64,000 nt of DNA from Argentina anserina. Lineage: Eukaryota > Streptophyta > Magnoliopsida > Rosales > Rosaceae. The notes beneath the pieces are model-generated. The model did no database searches and had not been told where the DNA came from. It saw only the letters and a list, made by a program, of their open reading frames with translations. The position numbers were made by a program, and so were the translations under genes. The stretch lies in contig NC_065872.1 of the NCBI RefSeq assembly GCF_933775445.1, positions 10,602,001 to 10,666,000 of the forward strand, given 5' to 3'. Shown here piece by piece: positions 1 through 10,653 of the stretch (position 1 is its first letter; each line of letters opens with the position of its first letter).

Positions 1-1185
1 CTTATCCACTAGTTCCCGGGTATGATCGACTTGTTCATACGCATATTAATTTATACTGAAGCAGCTTGAATAATTAATGATACGTGCCATTTTAAGTTTT
101 TAAGTAATAATTCAATGCATTGGGAAATGCAGGCATGAGATTGTTGGGGAAGTGACGGAAGTAGGCAGCAGCGTACAAAAATTCAAAGTTGGAGACAAAG
201 TCGGTGTTGGATGCATGGTGGGATCTTGCCGATCTTGTGATAGTTGTACCGACCACCTTGAAAACTACTGCGCCAAACATATACAAACCTACGGTTCCAA
301 GTACTATGACGGAACCACCACCTACGGCGGTTACTCCGACATCATGGTGGCCGATGAGCACTTTGTAGTCCGCATCCCGGACAACCTACCTCCTGATGGT
401 GCTGCTCCACTCCTATGTGCCGGGATTACAACCTACAGCCCTTTGAGATATTTTGGACTTGACAAGCCCGGCATGCATGTTGGTGTGGTTGGCCTTGGCG
501 GTTTAGGCCATGTCGCGGTGAAGTTTGCCAAGGCTATGGGAGTGAAGGTCACAGTGATCAGTACGTCCCCTAAGAAAGAGGAGGAAGCTATTAAACACCT
601 AGGAGCGGACTCCTTTTTGGTTAGTCGTGACCAAGAGCAAATGCAGGTACTTATTCCAACAAGTTACACCTTTTACGACTCCTAAGTTGGTTGAACAATG
701 AACAACTTAATCAATTTATGTTTCATTGAATAATTTTCAGGCTGCCATTGCAACCATGGATGGGATCATTGACACAGTTTCTGCACACCATCCTCTTCAG
801 CCTTTGATTGCTCTGTTGAAGTCTCATGGAAAGCTAGTTATGGTTGGTGCACCGGAGAAGCCTCTTGAGCTTCCTGTTTTTTCTTTGCTCATGGGTAAGC
901 ATGTAACTACTAGTAGTTAGCTTTATCTGTTCTTCTGCATAGTTGGGTTATTAACAGAGTGTAATGTTCGTCTTAATAGGAAGGAAGATGGTAGCTGGTA
1001 GCGGCATTGGAGGTATGAAGGAAACACAAGAGATGATTGATTTTGCAGCCAAGCACAACATAACGGCAGACATTGAAGTTATCCCGATCGACTACTTGAA
1101 CACTGCCATGGAGCGCCTAGCCAAATCAGATGTCAGATACCGTTTTGTCATTGACACTGGAAACACGCTGAAGGCTAGCTCTTAG
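1..1185 (+). CDS. Cinnamyl alcohol dehydrogenase-like (CAD/mannitol dehydrogenase family), 5'-truncated by the window edge
   Basis: NADP(H)-dependent zinc alcohol dehydrogenase of the plant CAD group, a cytosolic enzyme interconverting hydroxycinnamaldehydes (or related aldehydes) and alcohols. Visible exons: about 1-19, 133-646, 741-894 and 980-1185, all joined by GT-AG introns in consistent phase; the stop is TAG at 1183-1185. The first visible codons read YPLVPG, then GHEIVGEV, the usual catalytic-domain sequence. The structural-zinc cysteines are present (CRSCDSC, then NYC), as are the catalytic-zinc cysteine in LLCAG and the Rossmann motif GLGGLGH. The C-terminal part runs [27 protein letters not shown] (split here for length) to [10 protein letters not shown]. 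The N-terminal exon(s), including the first catalytic Cys, lie outside the window. Nothing visible is broken. The exact substrate class (lignin CAD versus ELI3/mannitol-type) cannot be decided from this part. It converges on ELP4, 402 bp away. Confidence 0.93.
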
Positions 1186-1587
1186 TTTTTCAACCCAGAC
1201 TGGATCGACCAAGAAATAAGAATTGAAGTTAAGACCGATTCAATAAGCATTTGTTGCTGTTCGCTACATTCAATTATTTGCTTCTTTTCTTTCTTATCCT
1301 CATCACGCAAAGTGATTAAGCAGAATGTAATTTGATTATTTTAAATAGATGGTTACACGAATAATCTCACATTCTTACTGCCTTATTTTGACAGGTTTGC
1401 TATATAATCAATTCAAATTGTTTCTCCATATCTCTGATCCCTACAATGCCAATGCAAATGAAATAAAAAAATTTAAAAAAAACTTGTATCGGGTACAAAC
1501 ACGCATGGAGTTATCTGCAATGATGGATCCATGATTTTAAGATTTTACTCCAAAGGGTGAATTTCTCCTCTATCACAATTTCACATT
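1186..1587. other. Convergent 3' intergenic region between CAD-like gene and ELP4
   Basis: This is AT-rich DNA between the stop codons of two convergent genes. It should hold both 3' UTRs and polyadenylation regions. I see no further gene in it. Confidence 0.6.
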
Positions 1588-3849
1588 CTAAAAATCAAGA
1601 GATCCAGCTTTAGAGGACCCAGAACAACTACCAGAAGTACCATATGAACTCCCACTAGAACCATCGACAGGGGCCTGGTTTAGACATTCTAAAACCAAAA
1701 ACCTCCGCTTTTGCAGCTTTATTGAGAAGGTAGTTGCATCAAGAATGACAGGAACCTGTGCAGGGGAAATTTTGAATGACCATAAAAAAAACATTTGAAA
1801 CAAAACTGTGTAAACACAAAAAAGTTCTTAGATTATGCCAATTTAAAGTTACTTCAACTGGACCAACTTCTATAGACATGTGGTAACCATATAATGAAAT
1901 GTGTACTGTACTGACAGATAAAATGGTCACTAAGGATGACCAAGTGAAATGTGTTGGTCGTGTAGCAAGCAGAAATTGTAACAATTGTACTAACTTCAAA
2001 TCTTCAATTCAATTTTGCACTACCTGTGTGTTAATTTGTGCTACTTTCTGCACATTAAGAAGGCCAATCATGTCCTGGTAACCAGTAAGAAGCGTTGCCA
2101 ATTCCTTGTCCTCATCTGAATCAATCATTCATGATAGGTTAGTACTGGCAGAAGAAAAGAAAAATAATTTCTGAGACCAATGTAAGAACTGATTTATACC
2201 TGGAATCGCTTTAACTGACAGCAAGGTGTCCGCCATATGCTGCCATCTTGTAGACAAGGATAATGAAAGAAGATTAGGTGGAAATGTCACAACGGAAACT
2301 GCATTTGAAGATCGTAGCCAGCTTCTTAGTGATCTAAGGAAGGAAAGCATGTCCCATTCCTGCAATGCAACAGTATTACACACGACTCAGTAATAGAATA
2401 CATTGATTTGAGCAAGCAAAGACATACACAACCATAAACATTCCCCAAAACTGCAGAGAATAGAAATGACAGGGAGCTGCAGAACACAGACTAAGAATAG
2501 CAGTTGAAGACCGCCGCTCACCAAGTTGGAATATCCACACTGTGGAGCACAGAATGATTGAATGGCAATCCGATCAACACAAGAAATGTTGCTGTCATTT
2601 CTGCAGAATCGTCAGAAACAAGTGAAAAATATGATAACAACTACAGAACTAAGATCTAATAATAAACAAAAAAAAACTGCCCACCAGAATATAACCTCCT
2701 CAAGTTCTTTTTAATCATGGATTAATTTCGATACTTCCATTAACAATGTATTACATAGGAGTTGTGACAGGCGACAACTAAAAATTCAGATATGAATCCA
2801 AAAATATTAGACAACAACCAAATAAGCATCAATCCCACTTGTATATATTGAAAACAATGTAAGCATAGTTTTGAGACAGTTTAACCATTGAATGCAAATC
2901 AGCATATATATACTTACCAACCAGACAAAGATGTGTAACTTAGGCAGGTAAGAAGAAACAAAACTAGAATACCATACCTAGGAAATTGTGATAAAAACGT
3001 AGCACAACGATCATGAAGTGTGACAAGATTTGGAGAATTGAAAATACTAGCACAATCTATTCGCTTGCCCGTTAGAAACTGCCTCTCTAAGGGCTTCCGC
3101 AAGTCAAAGTTGTTGCAGAACTCATGTTTGCCATCTAGACAACAATAGAATAACAAATTGCACTCAAAATCTAAATCAACTGTGTGCCAATGAGACTAGT
3201 TTATAAGAATTAAGGAAGATTAGAAACTTACTTTGACTATCAAAACCCTGCTGTTTTTCACCAAAATACTTCTTATATTGCCAAGCTATCCTCAACCCTT
3301 CCTCCTGAAAATTATGATAACACGGTATTACAATGTAATAATCCTCAGTTTCTCACCCTATAAATCCAATTACTGAACTTGAAGAAGAGGAAAACCTGAT
3401 CAGGGTCTCGATGGCTAGACTTCTCTTCTTTCGGTACCCCTGGGGTAGGCAAAGTACCAAGAAACTGTCTTGGGTCCTTGCCTGGGCTTGCATAGAGAAG
3501 AGGTTGGTTGTGAACAAGTCCTTGAGACATGAAATTCCTAAGCAAAAGCATATGATGAGGTGCTTCTGCATCTTCCATCACCATGACTAAGCTCCCTAAA
3601 GCAAAACCACCACCTAATATTTCTGAAAAAATATAAGATGATCAAATGAAAACCTTTTTACATTATATAAAAAACAGTACATAATATTTCCAATAACTTA
3701 TTAGTTAAAAGATTACTGTGAAGGTCTGGAATCCCGGATGAAACGAACATGGTGCCATTTGGTCCATGCTTGAGTCCTGGGATTTGAGGTGAGCTTGCCC
3801 CTGAAAAATTACGGGAGAAACTACTCGTCCGAGTCTTGGTCGCAGCCAT
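1588..3849 (-). CDS. ELP4: Elongator complex protein 4
   Basis: ELP4 is a RecA-fold subunit of the Elp4-5-6 hexamer of Elongator, which acts in tRNA wobble-uridine modification and transcription-linked acetylation. I recognise the plant family from the N-terminus (RTSSFSRN, then [14 protein letters not shown]), [42 protein letters not shown] and the C-terminus [12 protein letters not shown] to SLDF. Eight exons on the minus strand: 3717-3849, 3396-3622, 3232-3304, 2978-3134, 2522-2600, 2200-2359, 2024-2115, 1588-1755. They total 1089 nt (362 aa), close to the ~355 aa I recall for Arabidopsis. All junctions are GT-AG and in phase, with the stop TAG at 1588-1590. An in-frame ATG 30 nt upstream (3879) exists, but the 3849 start matches the family N-terminus MAA-x-RTSSF. 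A solo LTR begins 108 bp upstream of the start codon, so the native promoter has been displaced. Confidence 0.95.
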
Positions 3850-5402
3850 AGCTGCCAAAACACTCTCCAAAAGTCTCAATCACTTCTTCCAACCACACAG
3901 GAACAAAGCCCGCACATTTTTGCTCAGTAAGAGATACCCTTCAGACAAAGAGCAAAATGTAACGACCCTAAAATTTCGAGCTTAAAAACTCAATATCTTA
4001 AAATCGTTAAACACAAAATAACCTCAATGAAATCGAAATCATTTTAATGTCGCAGCGGATCACATCTGAGTTTAAAATATAACTCAGTCAAGCAGATTAT
4101 TACAAACCCAAATGATAATTCAACATATAACAAATGGAATTGTATAATCCTCACGACAACCTCACAAATAAAATCACATCAAATCACACACACAATCCAC
4201 GCTGGAACCTCACCACGACTGGATGCGATCGACTTCGAGACTTCGGAGTCGTCACTCAATCACCACTACTCAGCACCTGCGGAAGTATCCCCTACACCAT
4301 TGAAATTGGTGCACCGGGATTGCAACACAAACCCGGTAAGCTTTACAGCTCGTATGAGTAAAATATTAAAATAACTCTCGTCTCATAAAAGACACAACTC
4401 CACATCAACACAGTATAATAAAAATCATGAGAAAACGAGCAACCCATCTGGTTACTCTAATACTTTCACAAAATGGTAACTAATGAGCGCTGGTACACAT
4501 CTGTTACCCCTCACTTAGTATACCGCTGATGTTGGGTAACCACCCGCCACCCAACATCCAAAACAAGCTGAGTACCCATGAGCAGATAACCACCCGTTAC
4601 CTCCATGCAGTACTATGGCAGACAGACTAGAGCTCTAACTGTATCGTAACTTTCGCCCGGCCAAAGGCTAGGTTCCGACTTGCCTCACATGTACAATAAT
4701 CTCACATCATATTGTACCACACATCACGTCCGAAGACAAATCACAATATTTCACATTTTCCGTGATAAAATCACGTACAATAATCACACATCATATTGTA
4801 CGTTTTAAAACTTTCACGATATATCCACAATAAAAATCATAACAGTATATTATATAGCAAACTATATATATTCGTATTTATTTACCATTTATACAATATA
4901 TACATAGTCCACTATATCCTATACATGTCATATTTCATAAACACCTGAAAAATTACGTACAATAATCTCACATGCACATTTACTCTGTCACCGAAATGAC
5001 TATTTTTAATGAATTAATAACAGTATGTAATTTAATGAACTATATATATATATGTACATATTACCATTATACTATATATATGTAGTCCACTAAATTATAT
5101 ACGTGTTATAATTCATTTGATAAACACACTTGCAAAATGTTGAATCCCCACGAGGGTAGATTCGTAAATTCAGTGAGATTTTACTCACCTTATCGACTCA
5201 AGCGTAAATCCTCAATTCCCGATGATAATTCATTTCCTCGATTAATGATCACCTTAAAAGAATAAGAAAAGAATTTAGAATCGTTTCGTAAACCTTTAAA
5301 TGCCGTAACAGTATTAATTGGTTACTGTTCAGCAATTTTCGGTTTTACGAAATTACTGTTCACGGTTCACTATTCACGGTTACTGTGCAATACTCAATTA
5401 AT

Positions 5403-5655
5403 ACGTATTTCTGTACGTATAAATACTATATACGTATTTCTGTACGTATAAATACTATATACGTATTTCTGTACGTATAAATACTATATACGTATTTCTG
5501 TACGTATAAATACTATATACGTATTTCTGTACGTATAAATATTAATACGTATTTCTGTACGTATAAATATTAATACGTATTTCTGTACGTATAAATATTA
5601 ATACGTATTTCTGTACGTATAAATATTAATACGTATTTCTGTACGTATACGTACG
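5403..5655. repeat. 28/29-bp tandem array inside solo LTR copy 1
   Basis: There are nine starts of a unit beginning ACGTATTTCTGTACGTATAA at 5403, 5432, 5461, 5490, 5519, 5547, 5575, 5603 and 5631. The first four units have period 29 and end in ATACTATAT; the next four have period 28 and end in ATATTAAT; the last is partial. Each unit carries the palindrome TACGTA, so the array is rich in local dyads. The corresponding part of the other LTR (about 20920-21010) shows only scattered related words and no array, so the expansion happened in this copy. Confidence 0.9.
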
Positions 5656-6449
5656 ATTTAAATGTAAATACAACTCAGTAAATAAAATTTACTAAATTAC
5701 CCTTTTACAAATTACTTTTTACATTTACTGAAAGTAATTTATAATTACATTTACCGAAGGTAAAATTTAATTACATTTACCGTAGTAAATAAAAATTACA
5801 TTTACATTTACCGTACACAGTAAATTACCAAAATACCCCTATCGGAAAACATTTTCACACCGCCGCAAGTGGCGGCGCGTGTGGCACACGCGCCACCTCC
5901 GGCGGGCCGCGCGTGGGGCCCACGCGCCGAGGCTAACCACGGCGCGTATCACGCCACCGCCGCCTCCAAAACCACCCTCTCTTCCTCCTCTACTTCCCCA
6001 CGGTCTCCGACCACCCATAGCTTGCCCCCTACTCCCTCACGCGCCGCCTCTAGGCGGCGGTATCCCTCTCCTCCTTCTACCTCCGATTCACAACAAAAAC
6101 CTCCCAAAATCAACACAACAACATCACATAATCATTCCTAGCATCTATCTCACCTCAATCGATGGTGGGAAGCTCGGCTCGAGCTCGGTGGTGGCGAGGT
6201 GGATCGGCGCTGCGGCTTGCAGCGACTGTGGCGACGTCGGGGGTCCTCACGGGGGCGAAGCAAGCGTTGGCAGGCTGGAGGGTGACTGCCTAGGTCCCTG
6301 CGACGTCGATAGGCGGGGCGGTGCAGGCCACGGGGAGCTGAAGGCCGGAGATCGGGGAGAGAGTGAAGGTCGGGGAGAGAGAGAGAAAGGAGAAGAGGGA
6401 GGCGGGCTGAAGAGGGGGTTTCCAATTATGGGAACCCTAGCTCTAAATC

Positions 6450-6470
6450 ATTCCTTATATACCCCCTCCC
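6450..6470 (-). promoter_or_regulatory. Putative LTR promoter (TATA box) of solo LTR copy 1
   Basis: On the minus strand the sequence reads GGTATATAAGGAA, a good TATA box. It occupies the same place relative to the LTR start as TATAAATA in copy 2, and both are followed by a TAGGGTTTCC-type sequence. It points towards ELP4. Activity is inferred only. Confidence 0.5.
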
Positions 6471-6785
6471 AAAATCGGAAACTAACTTCCGTCGTTAATA
6501 ACTTTTACGTACGTCGTCCGATTCGAACGCGTCACATATCCACGAACTCGTATCGACGAGCTCTACAACTTCCGTGAAGAAAGTTTTCACAACCGAGCGA
6601 CGAAATAAAAGTCGATAAATTCGTTCGGAAACGTAACGTTTTCTTATTAAACGTTCTCGGAACGTTTCCGTTCCCGTTTCGTAACGTTTGCAAGCAATCA
6701 TATTCGGTTTAAAATCAAACTTCACAACTTAATAGAGTTTAATTCAATTCAAATAATGTGTGAAAACGAGGGTTATTACACAAAA

Positions 6786-7690
6786 ACTTTAAGTTCTTCC
6801 ATTTTCCAATTTACAATTGCCCCTCATCCAATGATGACACACGTAATGGCCAAACTAGCAAAAATTTCAAGTCCCAAACCACCATACAATCCAATTATTA
6901 ATGTCAAAGCTGCGAACTTTAACCTTTGGTAACTCACAAATCTAACCCTATTACTAACACAAAGCATTTCCATCATAATTTACAAGAATACCAGTGTTTG
7001 AATACAAGTTCATTATCGAACTCTTGGTGTGAATAGTACCCACAACTGATATCAAACAGAACCAGCCGAGAGTATGTTAGAGAAAATCAATTATTCATGA
7101 TTAGAACTGAAACACTATATTCCTATATATACACATATATGTAAAACTGCCAGTGTTTATACTTCATAGTCGACAAGATTTCTTTAAACAAGCATACTGT
7201 ATGCATTATGTAACTCAAAAAACTCATCTTGACAAACCATGACTGAAATCCTTAGTTTTCATATCATAAATTTCAGTTTACTAGATAACTGTCTTTTACT
7301 TGTTCAGTTTTAAAGACACAAAACTTGCAATATGGGGACAAAAAATCATCACAATCTTTTTATGGCAATAAGTTTAACAAGTAAACTAGATGATTACAAA
7401 GAAAACAATATATGTATGATGACCATACAAAACGATTCCAGAAACAAAACAAAAACAATAAGCATATAGCAGTAAACTACACACATTATTCCAGACACAG
7501 AATCAATCAATCATCTTTCACATTTCTATGTAATAAGTTTCATCTGGGCATGATATATCGAACTGATCTGAGCAATAATAATCAATCAAATCGAGCAAGG
7601 CACCTGGAAATTAAGGAAATTGAAGTCACCCAATTCTTAAACCCTTGAAACCAAGAACCTTCAGAAAGAAAGAACAGAAGCCGTGCGTTG
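6786..7690. other. Former ELP4 upstream region, displaced by the LTR
   Basis: This AT-rich, gene-free sequence was contiguous with the ELP4 5' region before the LTR inserted, as shown by the CAAAA duplication. It probably holds the native ELP4 promoter. I see no convincing individual element. Confidence 0.4.
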
Positions 7691-7699
7691 TAAAAGAAA

Positions 7700-8768
7700 G
7701 AGTTTTTTTCACCAACAGTCCCTCAACTCTGGTGTACCTACCAATGTGATACCTCAACTCTTAATCGTACCAATGTGATACCCAGACTCTAGTATTGCTA
7801 TCATTGAAGTACTTCCGTTAGTTTTTTTAAACTTTTCCGTTATCTTGGTGACGTGGCAGGTAGGTGAGGCCCACAAAGAGGGTTAAAAGACAAAATTAAC
7901 CTCATCTGAGAGGAGCAATGTTTTTCCCGCCCTTTACCTTGAGAAAGACACCCAACAATTCCAATTTTGGCGCCAATTTTCACTCCCTACTCCTTAATTT
8001 GTGTCTAATATCTAAACTAAAGAACTACCGCCAACCAGTCGACCACAATCTGATAAAACCTAGATCAATCTCATTTTCTATTTTTACCCTATCACTTGTT
8101 AAACTAACAGAATAAATATATAAATTTATATGGAACATCTCATTTCCACAATCTCATAAGAATATAGAAACACATAACTTAACGAAATTCAACTACATGT
8201 ACCATTAGTTCTTACAAGCAAAAATCATGGCAGATCAACATAAAAGGTGGCAACTAATGGTACTTAAACATGTATTTGAATTTCGTTAAGTTATGTGTTT
8301 TTATATTCTTATGAGATTGTGGAAATGAGATGTTCCATATAAATTTATATATTTATTCTGTTAGTTTAACAAGTGTTAGGGTAAAAATAGAAAATGAGAT
8401 TGATCTAGGTTTTATCAGATTGTGATCGACTGGTTGGCGATAGTTCTTTAGTTTAGATATTAGACACAAATTAAGGAGTAGGGAGTGAAAATTGGCGCCA
8501 AAATTGGAATTGTTGGGTGTCTTTCTCAAGGTAAAGGGCGGGAAAAACATTGCTCCTCTCAGATGAGGTTAATTTTGTCTTTTAACCCTCTTTGTGGGCC
8601 TCACCTACCTGCCACGTCACCAAGATAACGGAAAAGTTTAAAAAAACTAACGGAAGTACTTCAATGATAGCAATACTAGAGTCTGGGTATCACATTGGTA
8701 CGATTAAGAGTTGAGGTATCACATTGGTAGGTACACCAGAGTTGAGGGACTGTTGGTGAAAAAAACTC
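7700..8768. mobile_element. MULE-type fold-back transposon (non-autonomous)
   Basis: This 1069-bp element is almost one long inverted repeat. The left arm runs from GAGTTTTTTTCACCAAC to about 8210; the right arm is its near-exact reverse complement from about 8250. They are separated by a loop of roughly 40 bp. An exact 9-bp duplication TAAAAGAAA flanks it (7691-7699 and 8769-8777), which is the Mutator superfamily size. The same 65-codon open frame appears in both arms (7918-8115 plus, 8353-8550 minus) differing by one residue, showing how similar the arms are. There is no transposase. The frames are arm sequence, not genes. Confidence 0.9.
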
Positions 8769-8777
8769 TAAAAGAAA

Positions 8778-9378
8778 AGAAAAAGGTTCTTATATATTAA
8801 ACCCGTATTATCTATTTGGGTCAAAAGATCCGCTTCTTGTGAAAAATACCGGGTCAAATACATGTGGAGTGTTCATAAACAAGTGCATACCTGATAAACA
8901 GTTAAACACACACAATTGCATAAAAATATATATAAGCACTAGAAGCATATAAAGCGATTGTCAGTCGGCACCAAGAAACAATATGAAGATAGGCTTCGCT
9001 GAAATGGAAGCTAGACGGGCCTACGCGGTCTAGAAAAGGAAATTATGAGAGGGCTAGGCGGGAACCTGCAGACAGCAGCTAAGACGAGTGCAAAATGTGC
9101 TAGGCGGGAACCAGTCGACAAAAGAAAGATAGGCTCGATTTTGATTTGTTTTACTTCTTGGAAACCAAACAGAATCCAATCACATGAGAAACTAATCAGC
9201 ATGGCAAGAGTGTAAGCAAGAGCTTGGTACTCTTCTCCTGCGCCGACGATGATGACATAGGTACTCTTCTCCCCATCCATTTTCCGGCAAAAGGTTTTTG
9301 TTCCTGAACTCACTGCAAGTACATAAACTACTTCGGTTGCATGCAATACGTTGATTATGACCAATACTAGCCACTTAG
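8778..9378. other. Gene-free stretch with unidentified repeat-like sequence
   Basis: No supported gene. A minus-strand open frame of 126 codons (9011-9391) shows no family resemblance I trust. A short duplicated word, TAGGCGGGAACC, occurs near 9055-9066 and 9101-9112. Confidence 0.4.
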
Positions 9379-9590
9379 CCTTTATTACCAATGTACTACA
9401 TTGGATGTGTAGGTCATATGGCCGTGAAGTTTGCCAAAGCGTTCAGAGTGAAGGCCACTGCGATTAGTTCTGGCCTCTTCGAGCAAGGAAAGGCGGTAGA
9501 ACGACTTGGTGCAAATTCAATTTTGATCTGTCATGATCATGGTAAATTGAACGCTGCTCTTGAACGACTTGAGAAGACCTTGTCGCCCAT
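9379..9590 (+). pseudogene. Relic of a CAD-like alcohol dehydrogenase gene
   Basis: Translation from about 9397 gives GCVGHMAVKFAKAFRVK, then AVERLGANSILICHDHGKLNAAL. This matches the [19 protein letters not shown]...[20 protein letters not shown] segment of the gene at 1-1185. Only about 55 codons of the cofactor domain remain, with GLGGLG altered to GCVG. The similarity crosses the place where the intact gene has an intron (after MQ) without interruption. A hAT MITE interrupts the sequence at 9598. No start and no zinc-binding part remain, so it cannot encode an enzyme. Confidence 0.8.
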
Positions 9591-9597
9591 ATGTGGG

Positions 9598-10002
9598 CAG
9601 GGACGGAGCCATGAATTAAAAAGAGGCTGGGCTAAATTTTTGTGTTATAATATCATATAAGAAATTAAGGTTGTACACTCCGCAATTGAATTTTTGCAAT
9701 GTGCCGAACATTTTTGAGCTTCATAATAAAACTTCCATCTATGAAATTTTCCTATGAATGTGGTAAGTCTGAAAACCCTAATTTGGAATTGTATTTAGTT
9801 ATTTACTTGGATGATTAAGTAGTCAAATATGTGAAGTCACATGTGCTTAGTAGACCATTTTGTGTATGACATGAAGAGAAGACATGGGCTAAGATACACA
9901 TGCATGTGAAAAATAAGCAATGAAACCTATATAATTAGAGAAGAAGTAAAAAAAACTACACGGACTGTAACCCAGTTGATGCACTACTAAGATCCGTCTT
10001 TG
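9598..10002. mobile_element. hAT-type MITE, 405 bp
   Basis: The ends are CAGGGACGGAGCC and, read inward from the other side, CAAAGACGGATCTTAG, an imperfect terminal inverted repeat. An exact 8-bp target duplication TATGTGGG is at 9590-9597 and 10003-10010. No coding capacity. Its terminal sequence resembles the MITE at 14600-17184. Confidence 0.85.
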
Positions 10003-10653
10003 TATGTGGGTGTGTGGCCAACGTTGCTCAACTAGTTTACACATTTTATTTAGGGTGTTTTGGGCTTCTCTTATTGGGCCCATTACTTATGTTCTTTTTT
10101 GCCATTTTGTTTGTTTAAATGTGTATTTGGTTTTTCGAGCATTTGTTTTTTTTTTCCTCAAAGTGTTCTTTAAAGGGCTTCTCTTAGATGTGTAGATTGG
10201 TTTAAAATTTAAGATACCTAGTCATATTCCAAATATGTCCCTAAAATTTTACTAATTAGTCAATTCTCTAATTCATCCATTCATTTTTTAATTGTTTTTA
10301 ATGTTGTATATGTCGCATGATTTTCTCAAGTAAGTACACACTAAGTCTGAAAGAAAAATATTTTACGTGCTAATATATGAAGTGCGAGTTTATGAAGTTT
10401 TTCAATATATTGTATGACCATAACCGTCAGTGGCGAAGGGAGAAAAAAAGTGACTGAGGGCACCTGTTTTTTTTTCACACAAGTATTCTTTGACAAATAA
10501 GTACATACACCGTATAGATTTCCATTATTTAAAGTACTCCAATTTAATTCAATACAATACATCTCAAGCAGTTCATATCTATCCATGTACCACACAAAAA
10601 TTGTTTCCAACACAAAAAATAACTAAAAACAAAAATAATAGTGGTTAAGCAAC

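Larger units (their letters stand above)
3958..6780 (-). mobile_element. Solo LTR (copy 1), about 2.8 kb, of a large-LTR retrotransposon family
   Basis: The element has TG...CA ends with the short inverted terminus TGTAA...TTACA. It is flanked by an exact 5-bp duplication CAAAA (3953-3957 and 6781-6785). On the minus strand it starts TGTAATAACCC, like the second copy at 19837-22705, and both share long stretches, for example the block around 4655-4690 against 21935-21970. A TATA-like box lies on the minus strand at about 6455-6464, roughly 316 bp inside the element, where the other copy also has one. No internal retrotransposon genes are present, so this is a solo LTR left by LTR-LTR recombination. 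A GC-rich block (about 5870-6420) follows the TATA box in the minus direction and holds open frames of low complexity that I do not regard as genes. Confidence 0.88.

Noticed and set aside
3879..3879. Upstream in-frame ATG for ELP4 (10 codons earlier)
   Set aside because: The downstream ATG at 3849 matches the conserved family N-terminus.
5403..5655. Regularly spaced repeats that could suggest a CRISPR array
   Set aside because: Units abut without unique spacers, and the sequence is eukaryotic LTR DNA.
5879..6577. Open frame of 232 codons in the GC-rich part of solo LTR copy 1, and a 177-codon frame at 20057-20590 in copy 2
   Set aside because: Low-complexity Pro/Arg/Ser translation, not in corresponding frames of the two LTR copies, no recognisable domain; GC-rich LTR sequence explains it.
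7918..8550. Two identical 65-codon frames on opposite strands
   Set aside because: They are mirror images from the two arms of the fold-back transposon.
9011..9391. 126-codon minus-strand open frame, vaguely reminiscent of retroelement RNase H in one stretch
   Set aside because: No catalytic motif order, overlaps the opposite-strand CAD relic, similarity too weak to name.
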